Positions 1 through 5,832 of a DNA stretch of 6,263 nt are shown here, piece after piece; position 1 is the stretch's first letter; every line of letters starts with the position of its first letter. The stretch lies in the NCBI GenBank assembly GCA_937925515.1, contig CALALP010000093.1, positions 1 through 6,263 of the forward strand, written 5' to 3'. The position numbers and the translations under genes are program-made. The notes beneath the pieces were generated by a model. That model ran no database searches and was not told where the DNA came from. It saw only the letters and a list, made by a program, of their open reading frames with translations. The DNA comes from an uncultured Lachnoanaerobaculum sp. Lineage in GTDB: Bacteria > Bacillota > Clostridia > Lachnospirales > Lachnospiraceae.

Positions 1-24
1 CTGCTGTTTTACTGTTATATACAT
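1..24 (-). CDS. tnpB: TnpB-like protein of an IS200/IS605-type element, first 8 codons only
   Basis: Only the N-terminus MYITVKQQ is in the window. It begins at an ATG at 22-24 and reads leftward off the edge. The start is supported by a very strong ribosome binding site on the minus strand (AAAGGGGGTGA, about 31-42), one base away from the ideal complement of the 16S tail. From memory, clostridial TnpB proteins (RNA-guided endonucleases carried by IS200/IS605 elements) often begin MYITVKQQ followed by a Lys/Leu-rich stretch; this is recognition, not a search. The hairpin just upstream and the truncated ORF6N gene support a mobile-element reading. Eight residues cannot prove the family, and intactness cannot be judged. 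Confidence 0.55.
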
Positions 25-51
25 TCTTCTTTCACCCCCTTTCCTACATTT

Positions 52-57
52 ATTATA
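52..57 (-). promoter_or_regulatory. Possible -10 box of the tnpB promoter
   Basis: A perfect TATAAT on the minus strand lies about 30 bases upstream of the tnpB start and ahead of its strong ribosome binding site. No convincing -35 hexamer exists at 16-18 bp (best TTCTTA at 75-80), so in this AT-rich DNA the call rests on the -10 alone. Confidence 0.3.
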
Positions 58-73
58 CTATATTTTTTATTAT

Positions 74-685
74 TTAAGAACTTAATACCCTCTTCATCTC
101 ACCACTTGTAGAAGTGGGAGTATTCTGCAAGGATTTGATAAAACTAAATGCGTCATAAATTTGTCCGTCAAAGAAAATATTTTGCTTTACCTCCTTATTA
201 GCATCAATATAATTAAATATTTCCTCTAATTTTTTATCTGCTTCTAATTGTTTTAACTCAATTCTATCAAGGCGAGCAAACATTTCTTTGTTAGAAATCA
301 AGAAATTACGCATTTCAACAAAAGAATTCATTATTTTGATACTTACTTCAACTGCAATATCGCTTTTAAGTACAGCTGAAAGCATTGCAATTCCTTGTTC
401 AGTAAAAACATAAGGCATATATCGTCTACCACCATGTGTATTACTTTCACTTGAGATCACAATTTGTGACCTCAAATTTTTAAATTCTTCTTCTGTTAAT
501 TGAAAATGAAAATATTCAGGGAATCTATTTAAATTCCTTTTAACTGCTTGATTAAAAACTCTCGTTTCTACTTGATACAATTTTGCTAAATCACTATCAA
601 CCATTACCTGCTTACCTCTAAAGGTATAAATCATATTTTGTATATTTTTATCTTCAGCAATAATGATACTATTATCTTCTGCCAT
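74..685 (-). CDS. ORF6N-domain DNA-binding protein, C-terminus replaced by mobile-element sequence
   Basis: The product is 203 residues. The ORF6N domain, a DNA-binding module of phage and mobile-element proteins, spans about residues 16-100, with hallmark segments FRGKQVMVDSDLAKLYQVET, FPEYFHFQL and YVFTEQGIAML. A charged helical stretch (about 133-158) is probably coiled coil and leads into FFDGQIYDAFSF (171-182). In related longer proteins that motif opens a second C-terminal domain of roughly 100 residues (from memory). Here the protein instead ends after about 20 more residues, the last 16 of which are encoded by the hairpin sequence assigned to the mobile element. An upstream in-frame ATG at 695-697 overlaps the Shine-Dalgarno GGAGGTG, so the ATG at 683-685 is chosen. 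The protein may still bind DNA through its intact N-terminal domain; its target is unknown. Confidence 0.8.
   Translation of the reverse strand: MAEDNSIIIAEDKNIQNMIYTFRGKQVMVDSDLAKLYQVETRVFNQAVKRNLNRFPEYFHFQLTEEEFKNLRSQIVISSESNTHGGRRYMPYVFTEQGIAMLSAVLKSDIAVEVSIKIMNSFVEMRNFLISNKEMFARLDRIELKQLEADKKLEEIFNYIDANKEVKQNIFFDGQIYDAFSFIKSLQNTPTSTSGEMKRVLSS
98..120 (-). repeat. Hairpin, probable left-end structure of the IS200/IS605-type element
   Basis: The arms CCACTT and AAGTGG (102-107 and 112-117 on the plus strand) form a perfect 6-bp stem with a 4-nt loop. The stem extends by CTC/GAG (98-100 and 118-120) past one bulged base at 101. No T-run follows on the minus strand, so it does not look like an intrinsic terminator of the ORF6N gene. 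A short imperfect hairpin just upstream of tnpB is what a transposase-recognised left end should look like. It also lies inside the apparent ORF6N coding sequence. Confidence 0.5.
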
Positions 686-715
686 AGACACCTCCATATA
701 AATCTTACATTAGTT

Positions 716-745
716 ATTATATCTAAAATTAATGATGGTTATAAA
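716..745 (-). promoter_or_regulatory. Candidate promoter of the ORF6N gene
   Basis: TATAAT on the minus strand (716-721) is preceded at 18 bp by TTTATA (740-745), a 4/6 match to the -35 consensus. It sits 31 bases upstream of the chosen start and overlaps the last codons of the nucleotidyltransferase pseudogene. AT richness makes chance matches likely. Confidence 0.3.
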
Positions 746-1506
746 CCTTCTAAAGCCTTAAAAAAAATATCATTCAAACATTCCCAATCTTTCCTCTTAT
801 CTTCTACAATCCCCTTTGCATAAGTGCCTTGTAGCTCTAATTCCTTAGTGATAAAATTTTATATAATTGGAATCTTTAATCCCTTTTCTTTCTCATCACT
901 CTTTTTCTTAATCTCTAGCAATTTATCAATTTAATTACACAGTTCTGTCGGCATATCTAACTGCATTAGCTCATCAAACAAAACAGGTGGTGGACAATTA
1001 TATTTTTGTATATACTTTCCTGCGAGAAGTGGTCTTAAAGCATAAAAATATTTCTTATACCTCACAAACTCATCTTGTAAATATTGCTGATAGGTATTAT
1101 TTGCAATGCTATAATAATGATAAGCTGCTGCTTTCACAGAAAAATATTTTTTTGACTTTTCATATATTTCTTTCCATAGCTTAGTTGTTTTATATACGAT
1201 TGGAGAATTTCCCCATTCAAATAGTGTAGCATTTCCCCTATAAAATTGTTCCAATGCCTTTTTTAAGTCCCAACCATTTATATCTAATACTTCATCAAGT
1301 TGCCATTCTATGAAATCATTTGGTTCATTTAGTTTTAGATAATCCTCTTTATTTCTAATGTAAATAAACCTAACATCATAATCACTATCCGGTGAGGCAA
1401 ATCCCCAAGCACGACTTCCTGATTCTACTGCATATAGTATTCTTACATTTTCCTTTTTCTCAATGTCTAATAATTTTTGTTCTATATCTTTTATAATATC
1501 GCACAT
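739..1506 (-). pseudogene. YcgL-like nucleotidyltransferase, interrupted by two in-frame stop codons
   Basis: The open part (931-1506, 191 residues) carries the polymerase-beta-type nucleotidyltransferase signature: ESGSRAWG (28-35) and SDYDVRF (41-47), with D42 and D44 as probable metal ligands. Further family segments are INGWDLKKAL and KKYFYALRPLLAGKYI. It stops at TAA 931-933, but the same frame continues with family-like sequence: IDKLLEIKKK..., a second TAA at 859-861, then NFITKELELQ... and DWECLNDIFFKALEGL, ending at a natural stop at 739-741. The total of 256 codons matches the usual length of about 250 residues. Both TAA codons could arise from CAA by one transition. The start ATG (1504-1506) shares one base with the stop of the upstream gene (TAATG) and has GAGGGAG ahead of it, implying translational coupling. 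The 191-residue product keeps the catalytic core, so residual activity is possible. Its substrate is unknown. Confidence 0.85.
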
Positions 1507-2043
1507 TAATAATCTCCCTCTATTACCTTTCTATTAACACACTCAACAAAATCTTCTACCTTTTTCATATCCGGATTATCAGGTAATATACTATCCTTTG
1601 TGGCTTTCTTAAGTCGCAACTCATAATCAGCAAGTATCCTATAAAACTCATCATTATATGTCTTATCTTCACGCTGAAAATAGCCATTCCTTATCAAGTA
1701 ATTCCTGCCCTAATTTAGTCTTTATCAAATAATCATTTTCATTAAGCCCTAAAATCTCACAAGTATTAGGATTACATTCAAGCAACAACTTAACTATCTT
1801 ATTAAAAGAATAAATTACTGTATCCGTATTTACATCTTCATACTGCTCAAAATTAGTCAAACCAATAAGGTCAGATACCATGTTTAATGTAATTCCCCTA
1901 AAGTCAATATCACTATTTTGATTACTTGTCCCATAGGCAAAACTTCCACCTAGCCCTAATAGAATGATTCGTTTTCCTAATCTCTCATTTTCTCTAAGAA
2001 AATCATATTTGCTTGTATTCATTAGTTGTTTGAAATCTATCAT
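1506..2043 (-). pseudogene. Second nucleotidyltransferase of the polymerase-beta superfamily, internal deletion with frameshift
   Basis: Two pieces of one family protein are joined out of frame. The N-terminal piece (1669-2043, 124 residues) has the catalytic motifs GGSFAYG (32-38) and SDIDFRG (44-50), then TDTVIYSFNKIVKLLLECNPNTCEILGL. The C-terminal piece (1506 to about 1697, 62-63 residues) runs from IRNGYFQRED to NPDMKKVEDFV and VNRKVIEGDY, the normal C-terminus of the family. Intact relatives are, from memory, 320-340 residues, so about 140-160 central residues are missing. The junction lies near 1675-1697, where both frames still read family-like sequence. The start at 2041-2043 (MIDFKQ) has GGAGG at 2047-2051, only 3 bases upstream; an upstream ATG at 2089-2091 has no such site and adds an atypical extension. 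The C-terminal piece could only be made separately from a TTG at 1695-1697, which is unlikely to give a functional enzyme. Confidence 0.85.
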
Positions 2044-2099
2044 ATTCCTCCATTGAATTGTATATAGTAAATTAATAATTAAGTTAAACAAAAAAACTC
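2044..2099 (-). promoter_or_regulatory. Short AT-rich gap between glycohydrolase and nucleotidyltransferase genes; GGAGG at 2047-2051
   Basis: The gap carries the ribosome binding site of the following gene. It has no hairpin with a T-run, so transcription from the glycohydrolase probably continues through it. Weak promoter-like hexamers are present but no better than expected in such AT-rich DNA. Confidence 0.4.
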
Positions 2100-2900
2100 T
2101 TAACCTTCTATAATTGGGCTATATACATTTTCAAACTCAATAAGTAAATTTAATAATCTTTCATCTAAAAATGTTAATGCCTGCTTTCTTATTTCCTTTG
2201 GAATACCATAATAAGCCTCTGCAATGCCACCACAAATTGCTGCAAGCGTATCACTATCTCCTCCGATTGAAATTGCATTTCTTATTGCATCTTCAAATCC
2301 TGTTGACTCAAAAAATGCTCGTAATGCCTGAGGTACTGTTTCTTGGCATGTTTCATTAAACTTATAAGTATCTCTAATTTCATCTAAAGTAAAATTCATT
2401 GGATAATAATTCTTATCAATATAATCCATAATTTCAGATATACTTTTTCCGTTTCTAGCTAAGTATATACAAACTGCTGTCGCCTCAGCTCCCTTAATCC
2501 CCTCAGGGTGGTTATGACTTACCTCAGTAACTAATTTGGATAATTTCTTCACTTCATCAAGACTATTTGCCATAAATCCAACTGCACTGACTCTCATAGC
2601 AGCACCATTACCATAACTATTATATGGTTTAGGATTTTCTGAAAATATCCAATTAATGAAACTCATTCCATAGCCACAATCAGGATAGTTTCTTCCAATT
2701 TCCTGCATGCTTTCTACTACATTTTTAGATAACTTACTATAATCTTTATTACTAATAATAATTGCATGTGCAATAGCTAAACTCATAATACTATCATCAG
2801 TAGGAAAACATTCCTGTGTAAAAAATTCAAAGTACTTATTTCTATTATTATTCCATTCAAAACGTGAACCTACAATATCCCCTATAATAGCTCCTAGCAT
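2100..2900 (-). CDS. ADP-ribosylglycohydrolase family protein (DraG/ARH fold)
   Basis: At 266 residues it has the length usual for bacterial members of this all-helical, two-magnesium family, which removes ADP-ribose from proteins or other acceptors. Visible signatures are GAIIGDIVGS (3-12), TDDS (34-37) with metal ligands D35 and D36, YGNGAAMRVSAVG (96-108), SHNHPEG (128-134) and the C-terminal metal-binding GGDSDTLAAICGGIAEAYYG (213-232). All expected metal-binding acidic residues are present, so the enzyme looks active. The ATG at 2898-2900 follows AAGGAGG (2908-2914) at ideal spacing. It lies 28 bp after the VOC gene and 56 bp before the damaged nucleotidyltransferase pair, so all are probably co-transcribed. 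Its acceptor cannot be read from sequence, and no ADP-ribosyltransferase is visible in the window. No signal peptide is seen; it is probably cytoplasmic. Confidence 0.9.
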   Translation of the reverse strand: MLGAIIGDIVGSRFEWNNNRNKYFEFFTQECFPTDDSIMSLAIAHAIIISNKDYSKLSKNVVESMQEIGRNYPDCGYGMSFINWIFSENPKPYNSYGNGAAMRVSAVGFMANSLDEVKKLSKLVTEVSHNHPEGIKGAEATAVCIYLARNGKSISEIMDYIDKNYYPMNFTLDEIRDTYKFNETCQETVPQALRAFFESTGFEDAIRNAISIGGDSDTLAAICGGIAEAYYGIPKEIRKQALTFLDERLLNLLIEFENVYSPIIEG

Positions 2901-2928
2901 ATTGATTCCTCCTTAAAATTTTTAGTGG

Positions 2929-3291
2929 TTACTGACCTGTCCCTACCTCAATTAAATTCTTATCTAAATCATAAAATCTAACTATCTTTTTGCCATATAT
3001 ATCTGCTTTAAGCTTATTTACATACTCGATAAAGGGATACTGTTTCTCAAGCTTTTCTACAAAATTTTCTATATCATTTTCCTCAAAATATAGCTCAAAA
3101 GTATTACATTTTCTTGTTATTTCATTTCTTAGAAATTCTTTCCAAACTTTTTCTTCTTGTAAAACAAGCCCCTCTGTCAAGATTATATTTCCCTCTCTTT
3201 CAAGTACTACATCAAGTCCAAACAAATTTTTATAAAACAGCTTTGATTTCTCAAGGTCTTTAACAACAATCAATATATTTTTTAATTTCAT
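2929..3291 (-). CDS. VOC (vicinal oxygen chelate/glyoxalase-fold) family protein
   Basis: This 120-residue single-domain protein has the paired beta-alpha-beta-beta-beta pattern of the VOC superfamily. The first half includes ILIVVKDLEKSKLFYKNLFGLDVV (residues 6-29); the second includes ELYFEENDIENFVEKL (66-81) and GKKIVRFYDLDKNLIEVG (100-117). E66 and E115 sit where metal-binding residues usually lie. The N-terminal strand, often with a His ligand in true glyoxalases, has none here, so glyoxalase I activity should not be assumed. Related proteins include glyoxalases, dioxygenases and drug-binding resistance proteins such as the bleomycin and fosfomycin types. The ATG at 3289-3291 has AGAGG (3298-3302) six bases ahead. 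It lies 38 bp downstream of hipA and is probably in the same transcript, though a functional link to hipBA is not evident. Confidence 0.85.
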   Translation of the reverse strand: MKLKNILIVVKDLEKSKLFYKNLFGLDVVLEREGNIILTEGLVLQEEKVWKEFLRNEITRKCNTFELYFEENDIENFVEKLEKQYPFIEYVNKLKADIYGKKIVRFYDLDKNLIEVGTGQ

Positions 3292-3329
3292 CTACTGCCT
3301 CTACTTTTTAATGTAATAATATTTTTTTA

Positions 3330-4445
3330 TTATAAATATTTCCCTAAATCTTCGTAAACCTGTTCTTTAATATCTTTAGCTACTAATCTAACTTTTTTTT
3401 CATCAAGCTTTGCAAGTTTAGCAACCTCTAAAATATCATTGATACTTGGATTAATGCCATTTCCATTTACAGTTGTCGCATGCTCACCTCCAATAGAGTT
3501 ACTATATGTTAAGTCATACGCAGGGGATAACCTCCATACACCATTTTTATAAAGATATGAAAAATTCTTAGAATGGTCATCTCTATTGTGTGCAAATATA
3601 TTAAAGCACATTAATCTAAAAAGTTTCTCCATTTCCTCATAACTACGTGTAAGTTGCAATGTCAACCTCATTAAAATACTATAATCAAGATTTGGTATTC
3701 TATGTGATGTTTCAAGTAACCCACTTACAGATACCATGTGAATTTTTTTTCCATTTTCTCTATCAAAGCGTTTTGTAGCAAAATATCCACTACATAAGTC
3801 TGAGTGTAATAATTTTGTTTCAGCCATGAAAATACCACATTTTTTTGCACATAAAGAATATTCGTATTCTTGTTGCCCTATATCATCTTTGTCTAAAGAT
3901 GACGGAAACTTCGCAATCCATTCCTCATTATCTATTTCATAAAAAACTTTAGGTCTTGCACCACCTGATGAGCCTCCCATTTGGTACAACTTATCTAAGT
4001 ATTTAGATTTTTTGCTTTCAAACACTTTCTTACATTCTATTGCAAGTTCATCAAGAGATAGCTTTGAATTTTCTATTTTTAAGTTATACTGTGGTCTATA
4101 TTCAACTGCTCCCATACCATTATTTCCAACTATTGCAAGTCGTTCTATTGGACTTATACTCTCAGGGTTCACATGATTTTTTAAAAGAAAACGATCTACT
4201 AATAACCTCCCCCAACCGTCAGGAAGACTATCAGCAAAAACTCCAAAAAGCCCCTCAAAAGTCTCATACTTTTTGGGAATAAAAACCTCTTTTTTAAGTG
4301 GTAATGAAAAAGGATTGATTGAATAACCTTTGTTTAACCATTCATCACTATATTCAAATGCTACCAAATGATTATTTATTTCTGCTAATGTTCCTACTTT
4401 TTCATTTTCTAAAAATACATCTAAATATCTTTTACTGTTGTTCAT
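3330..4445 (-). CDS. hipA: HipA-family serine/threonine kinase toxin
   Basis: The product has 371 residues, somewhat shorter than the 440-residue E. coli HipA. HipA kinases phosphorylate a cytosolic target (GltX in E. coli), halting translation and inducing dormancy. The N-terminal HipA domain (about 6-115) includes GLFGVFADSLPDGWGRLLVDR. The flexible glycine-rich loop GGSSGGARPK (157-166) corresponds to the autophosphorylation/ATP-loop region. WIAKF (176-180) supplies the ATP-binding lysine K179. HNRDDHSKNFS (286-296) is the catalytic loop, with D289 as likely catalytic base. LSPAYDL (306-312) supplies the metal-binding D311. All active-site elements are present, so the toxin looks active. 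The start at 4443-4445 has AGGAGG six to seven bases upstream, inside hipB. The 14-bp overlap with hipB implies coupled translation. The substrate of this member is unknown. Confidence 0.93.
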   Translation of the reverse strand: MNNSKRYLDVFLENEKVGTLAEINNHLVAFEYSDEWLNKGYSINPFSLPLKKEVFIPKKYETFEGLFGVFADSLPDGWGRLLVDRFLLKNHVNPESISPIERLAIVGNNGMGAVEYRPQYNLKIENSKLSLDELAIECKKVFESKKSKYLDKLYQMGGSSGGARPKVFYEIDNEEWIAKFPSSLDKDDIGQQEYEYSLCAKKCGIFMAETKLLHSDLCSGYFATKRFDRENGKKIHMVSVSGLLETSHRIPNLDYSILMRLTLQLTRSYEEMEKLFRLMCFNIFAHNRDDHSKNFSYLYKNGVWRLSPAYDLTYSNSIGGEHATTVNGNGINPSINDILEVAKLAKLDEKKVRLVAKDIKEQVYEDLGKYL

Positions 4446-4713
4446 CTATAACCTCCTGAATGGACGAATAACCTTTTTTAGAAAATAAAGTATCAAAGTC
4501 ATATTCTGCACCTAAAACAAATGCAATTTTAATAAGTGAGGATAATGATATTTCTCCTGTTCTTTCAAATCGTTTTACAGAGCCTAAACTCACATTTGAG
4601 CGAACACTAAGTACTGCCTGTGTTATTTTCTTCTCCTTTCTCCTCTTCCTTACTCTCATTGCAATTTCCATATTTATATCACTTGGGGATTTTAAAAAAT
4701 TAAAATTATTCAT
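4432..4713 (-). CDS. hipB: HipB-like XRE-family antitoxin and autorepressor
   Basis: This 93-residue protein has an XRE/Cro helix-turn-helix at about 18-72. The first helix is basic (MRVRKRRKEKK), followed by ITQAVLSVRSNVSLGSVKRF with the recognition helix near 42-50, then GEISLSSLIKIAFVLG. The tail DFDTLF...YSSIQEVIDEQQ resembles other clostridial HipB-like antitoxins. Such proteins neutralise the HipA kinase by binding and repress their own operon by binding palindromes upstream. Two matching palindromes lie in the upstream DNA, one overlapping the start codon. The first ATG (4711-4713) is preferred because homologs keep the KSPSDI segment before the helix-turn-helix, although it has only a weak ribosome binding site (AGAGA, 13 bases away). 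Internal ATG codons at residues 15 and 19 have no better site. Confidence 0.9.
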   Translation of the reverse strand: MNNFNFLKSPSDINMEIAMRVRKRRKEKKITQAVLSVRSNVSLGSVKRFERTGEISLSSLIKIAFVLGAEYDFDTLFSKKGYSSIQEVIDEQQ

Positions 4714-4731
4714 AGATAATATTTTATCTCT
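4712..4731. promoter_or_regulatory. Operator O2 of hipBA, near-copy of O1 overlapping the hipB start codon
   Basis: It matches the 20-bp core of O1 (4753-4772) at 18 of 20 positions, differing at the 12th and 19th bases. The 41-bp spacing is close to four helical turns, which would place two repressor dimers on the same DNA face and favour cooperative binding or HipA-bridged assembly. Its left end includes two bases of the hipB ATG, and it contains the -10 box of candidate promoter P2. Confidence 0.7.
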
Positions 4732-4749
4732 TTTTGCCTATTTTAGCAA
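4721..4749 (-). promoter_or_regulatory. Candidate hipBA promoter P2, possibly giving leaderless hipB mRNA
   Basis: TTGCTA (4744-4749, 4/6) and TAAAAT (4721-4726, 5/6) are 17 bp apart. The -10 lies within operator O2. The A of the hipB ATG is the eighth base after the -10, so a start at the usual distance would give a leaderless or nearly leaderless message. That fits the lack of a good ribosome binding site. Confidence 0.35.
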
Positions 4750-4750
4750 G

Positions 4751-4774
4751 TTATAGATAATATATTATCTATAA
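4751..4774. promoter_or_regulatory. Operator O1 of hipBA, perfect 24-bp palindrome
   Basis: The 24 bases read identically on both strands around a centre between 4762 and 4763. The half-sites AGATAA and TTATCT lie within the flanking TTAT/ATAA arms. The general plan, inverted half-sites about one turn apart upstream of hipB, matches the HipB operators of E. coli (TATCC-N8-GGATA), though the bases differ. It contains the -10 box of the candidate promoter P1, so bound HipB would block polymerase. Confidence 0.8.
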
Positions 4775-4787
4775 TATTTGTTGTAAA
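4759..4787 (-). promoter_or_regulatory. Candidate hipBA promoter P1
   Basis: TTTACA (4782-4787, 5/6) and TATATT (4759-4764, 5/6) are separated by exactly 17 bp. The -10 lies within operator O1. Transcription would start near 4751, giving a leader of about 40 nt. Confidence 0.5.
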
Positions 4788-4833
4788 GATTAGTTTTGCG
4801 ATACTCCCAACTTATCATTATGTTAGAAATATC

Positions 4834-5607
4834 CTACCATTCATTGACAGAGTACAATATAGCAAGGCGTATATTTTTTAATAATTCAGAGGATAATGTT
4901 TCATATTCCTTATCTAAACCTTTTTCATGTGCCATATAAGGTGGGCTGTCATTCCAAGAACCCATTGCCCCAAAAACATCTGCTCTATTTGCTGCTGTAA
5001 AAATCTTAAGGTTTTGACTTGGAAGTTGTAATAATTCCAAACCCTCTGTTTTATCAAAATCCTTATTTTCATCATTTAAAATTTGTAAAGCCAATCCAAA
5101 AACATTTGCAAAATTTCCACATTCAATTTGAAAAGCCAGTTTCTGAATGTCTGATAATACCTTGCGAAATGAATCTATATTATTTTCAAAATGAGGTTTC
5201 TCAGAAGGAGCATTTTCCCATTCATATTCTGAATACAAGATATTCCATTTTTTCTGTGTAGAATCAAATTTCCAATCAGCTACAAAATATGTAACTTTAG
5301 CATTCTTAAAAAAACACAAAATCAAACTCTCTGTTGTATTTGAAAATCCTAATAAATATCTATCTTTAACTGCATAAGGACAAAGTAATTTTATATCCTG
5401 TAAGCCTTTTTTCTTTAGTTCCCCAAACCATTCTGATACATTTGACGCCGTGTATTTTTTTGTTGTAAAAGCAATTTTTTTAGGTAAGAACTCAAATTTG
5501 ATGCTATTTTCATACTGAGTAGGTGTAAATTTAATCTCTTTATTAGTTTTTATTGCCATTTTGGCCGCTGCCACTATAGAGGCAATCTGATACATCTCTC
5601 CATTCAT
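4834..5607 (-). CDS. Conserved-looking protein of unknown function, 257 residues
   Basis: I do not recognise a named domain. No signal peptide or membrane segment is evident, so it is probably cytoplasmic. The N-terminus is helical (QIASIVAAAKMAIK). The middle alternates short hydrophobic strands and aromatic residues (LLCPYAVKDRYLLGFSN, CFFKNAKVTYFVADWKF, WNILYSEYEWENAP), suggesting a beta-rich domain. The C-terminal part has a helix (FRKVLSDIQKLAFQIECGNF) and the distinctive segment DVFGAMGSWNDSPPYMA (210-226), then a closing helix ending at VNEW. I have a vague memory of similar unannotated proteins in gut clostridia. The ATG at 5605-5607 has GGAGG at a 7-8 base gap. It follows the YARHG fragment by 18 bp, so the two were once one operon. 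The IS3 insertion upstream probably separated it from its original promoter. Confidence 0.8.
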   Translation of the reverse strand: MNGEMYQIASIVAAAKMAIKTNKEIKFTPTQYENSIKFEFLPKKIAFTTKKYTASNVSEWFGELKKKGLQDIKLLCPYAVKDRYLLGFSNTTESLILCFFKNAKVTYFVADWKFDSTQKKWNILYSEYEWENAPSEKPHFENNIDSFRKVLSDIQKLAFQIECGNFANVFGLALQILNDENKDFDKTEGLELLQLPSQNLKIFTAANRADVFGAMGSWNDSPPYMAHEKGLDKEYETLSSELLKNIRLAILYSVNEW

Positions 5608-5625
5608 TGCAAATCCTCCATTTAT

Positions 5626-5832
5626 TTAAAAACTACTGTTAATATACTCCTTAATTACCTTTATATTCTCTTTTTCAATATCGCTTAAATTCTCTTTATC
5701 AAAATTCTCATTTTCCTTATACCAAGGTCGCTTATGAAAATAGTAATATTCAGGGCTATGCTCTTCATATATTTTGCCATGTCTTGCATATATTTCTTCA
5801 CAAGCAATATATGCCGATAATTTAGACAGCTG
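5626..5832 (-). pseudogene. YARHG-domain protein, C-terminal remnant cut off by an IS3-family element
   Basis: A minus-strand frame, too short to be noticed as an ORF and without a start codon, ends at TAA 5626-5628 and stays open up to the transposon edge. Its 68 residues include LSKLSAYIACEEIYARHGKI, with the name-giving YARHG at 5776-5790. After this come a YYFHKRPWYKENENFD stretch and a helix IEKENIKVIKEYIN. This matches the YARHG domain: a helix with the motif, a 'WYKP-like' loop and a closing helix. The domain is usually found at the C-terminus of exported or lipoprotein-like Bacillota proteins and is presumed extracellular; its role is unknown. Everything N-terminal is lost beyond about 5833, where the insertion sequence begins. 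The fragment lies 18 bp from the 257-residue gene in the same orientation. Confidence 0.82.

Larger units (their letters stand above)
1..124 (-). mobile_element. IS200/IS605-type element, left end and start of tnpB (inner part outside window)
   Basis: The segment combines the tnpB start, its leader and a GC-richer hairpin in otherwise AT-rich DNA. IS200/IS605 elements have subterminal hairpins rather than terminal inverted repeats and make no target duplication. That matches the absence of an obvious terminal repeat and the way the ORF6N reading frame simply runs into this sequence. The outer boundary is uncertain by about 20 bases: it lies where ORF6N homology stops, near 125-145. The right end is not in the window. 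Confidence 0.5.

Noticed and set aside
686..697. Longer ORF6N start at 695-697 (adds MEVS)
   Set aside because: That ATG overlaps the Shine-Dalgarno GGAGGTG of the next in-frame ATG and has no ribosome binding site of its own.
2044..2091. Longer nucleotidyltransferase start at 2089-2091 (adds 16 residues)
   Set aside because: The extension has no ribosome binding site, and the family begins near MIDFKQ, directly after GGAGG.
2929..3291. Specific antibiotic-resistance role for the VOC protein
   Set aside because: The fold is clear, but no residues distinguish a fosfomycin, bleomycin or glyoxalase type; a specific function would be invented.
3307..3340. AT-only inverted repeat with a T-run between hipA and the VOC gene, as a terminator
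   Set aside because: The stem is only about 5 A/T pairs with the T-run in the loop, which is not a convincing intrinsic terminator; the close spacing favours co-transcription.
4712..4774. Two palindromes as a CRISPR-like or larger repeat array
   Set aside because: There are only two copies, both fitting HipB operator position and symmetry, and no further repeats or spacers are present.
4797..4823. Minus-strand segment AAGTTGGGAGTATCGCAA resembles AAGTGGGAGTATTCTGCAA near the left hairpin (plus 112-130)
   Set aside because: The similarity is short with two indels and in opposite orientation, and there is no hairpin of matching form; chance cannot be excluded, so no second element end is called.
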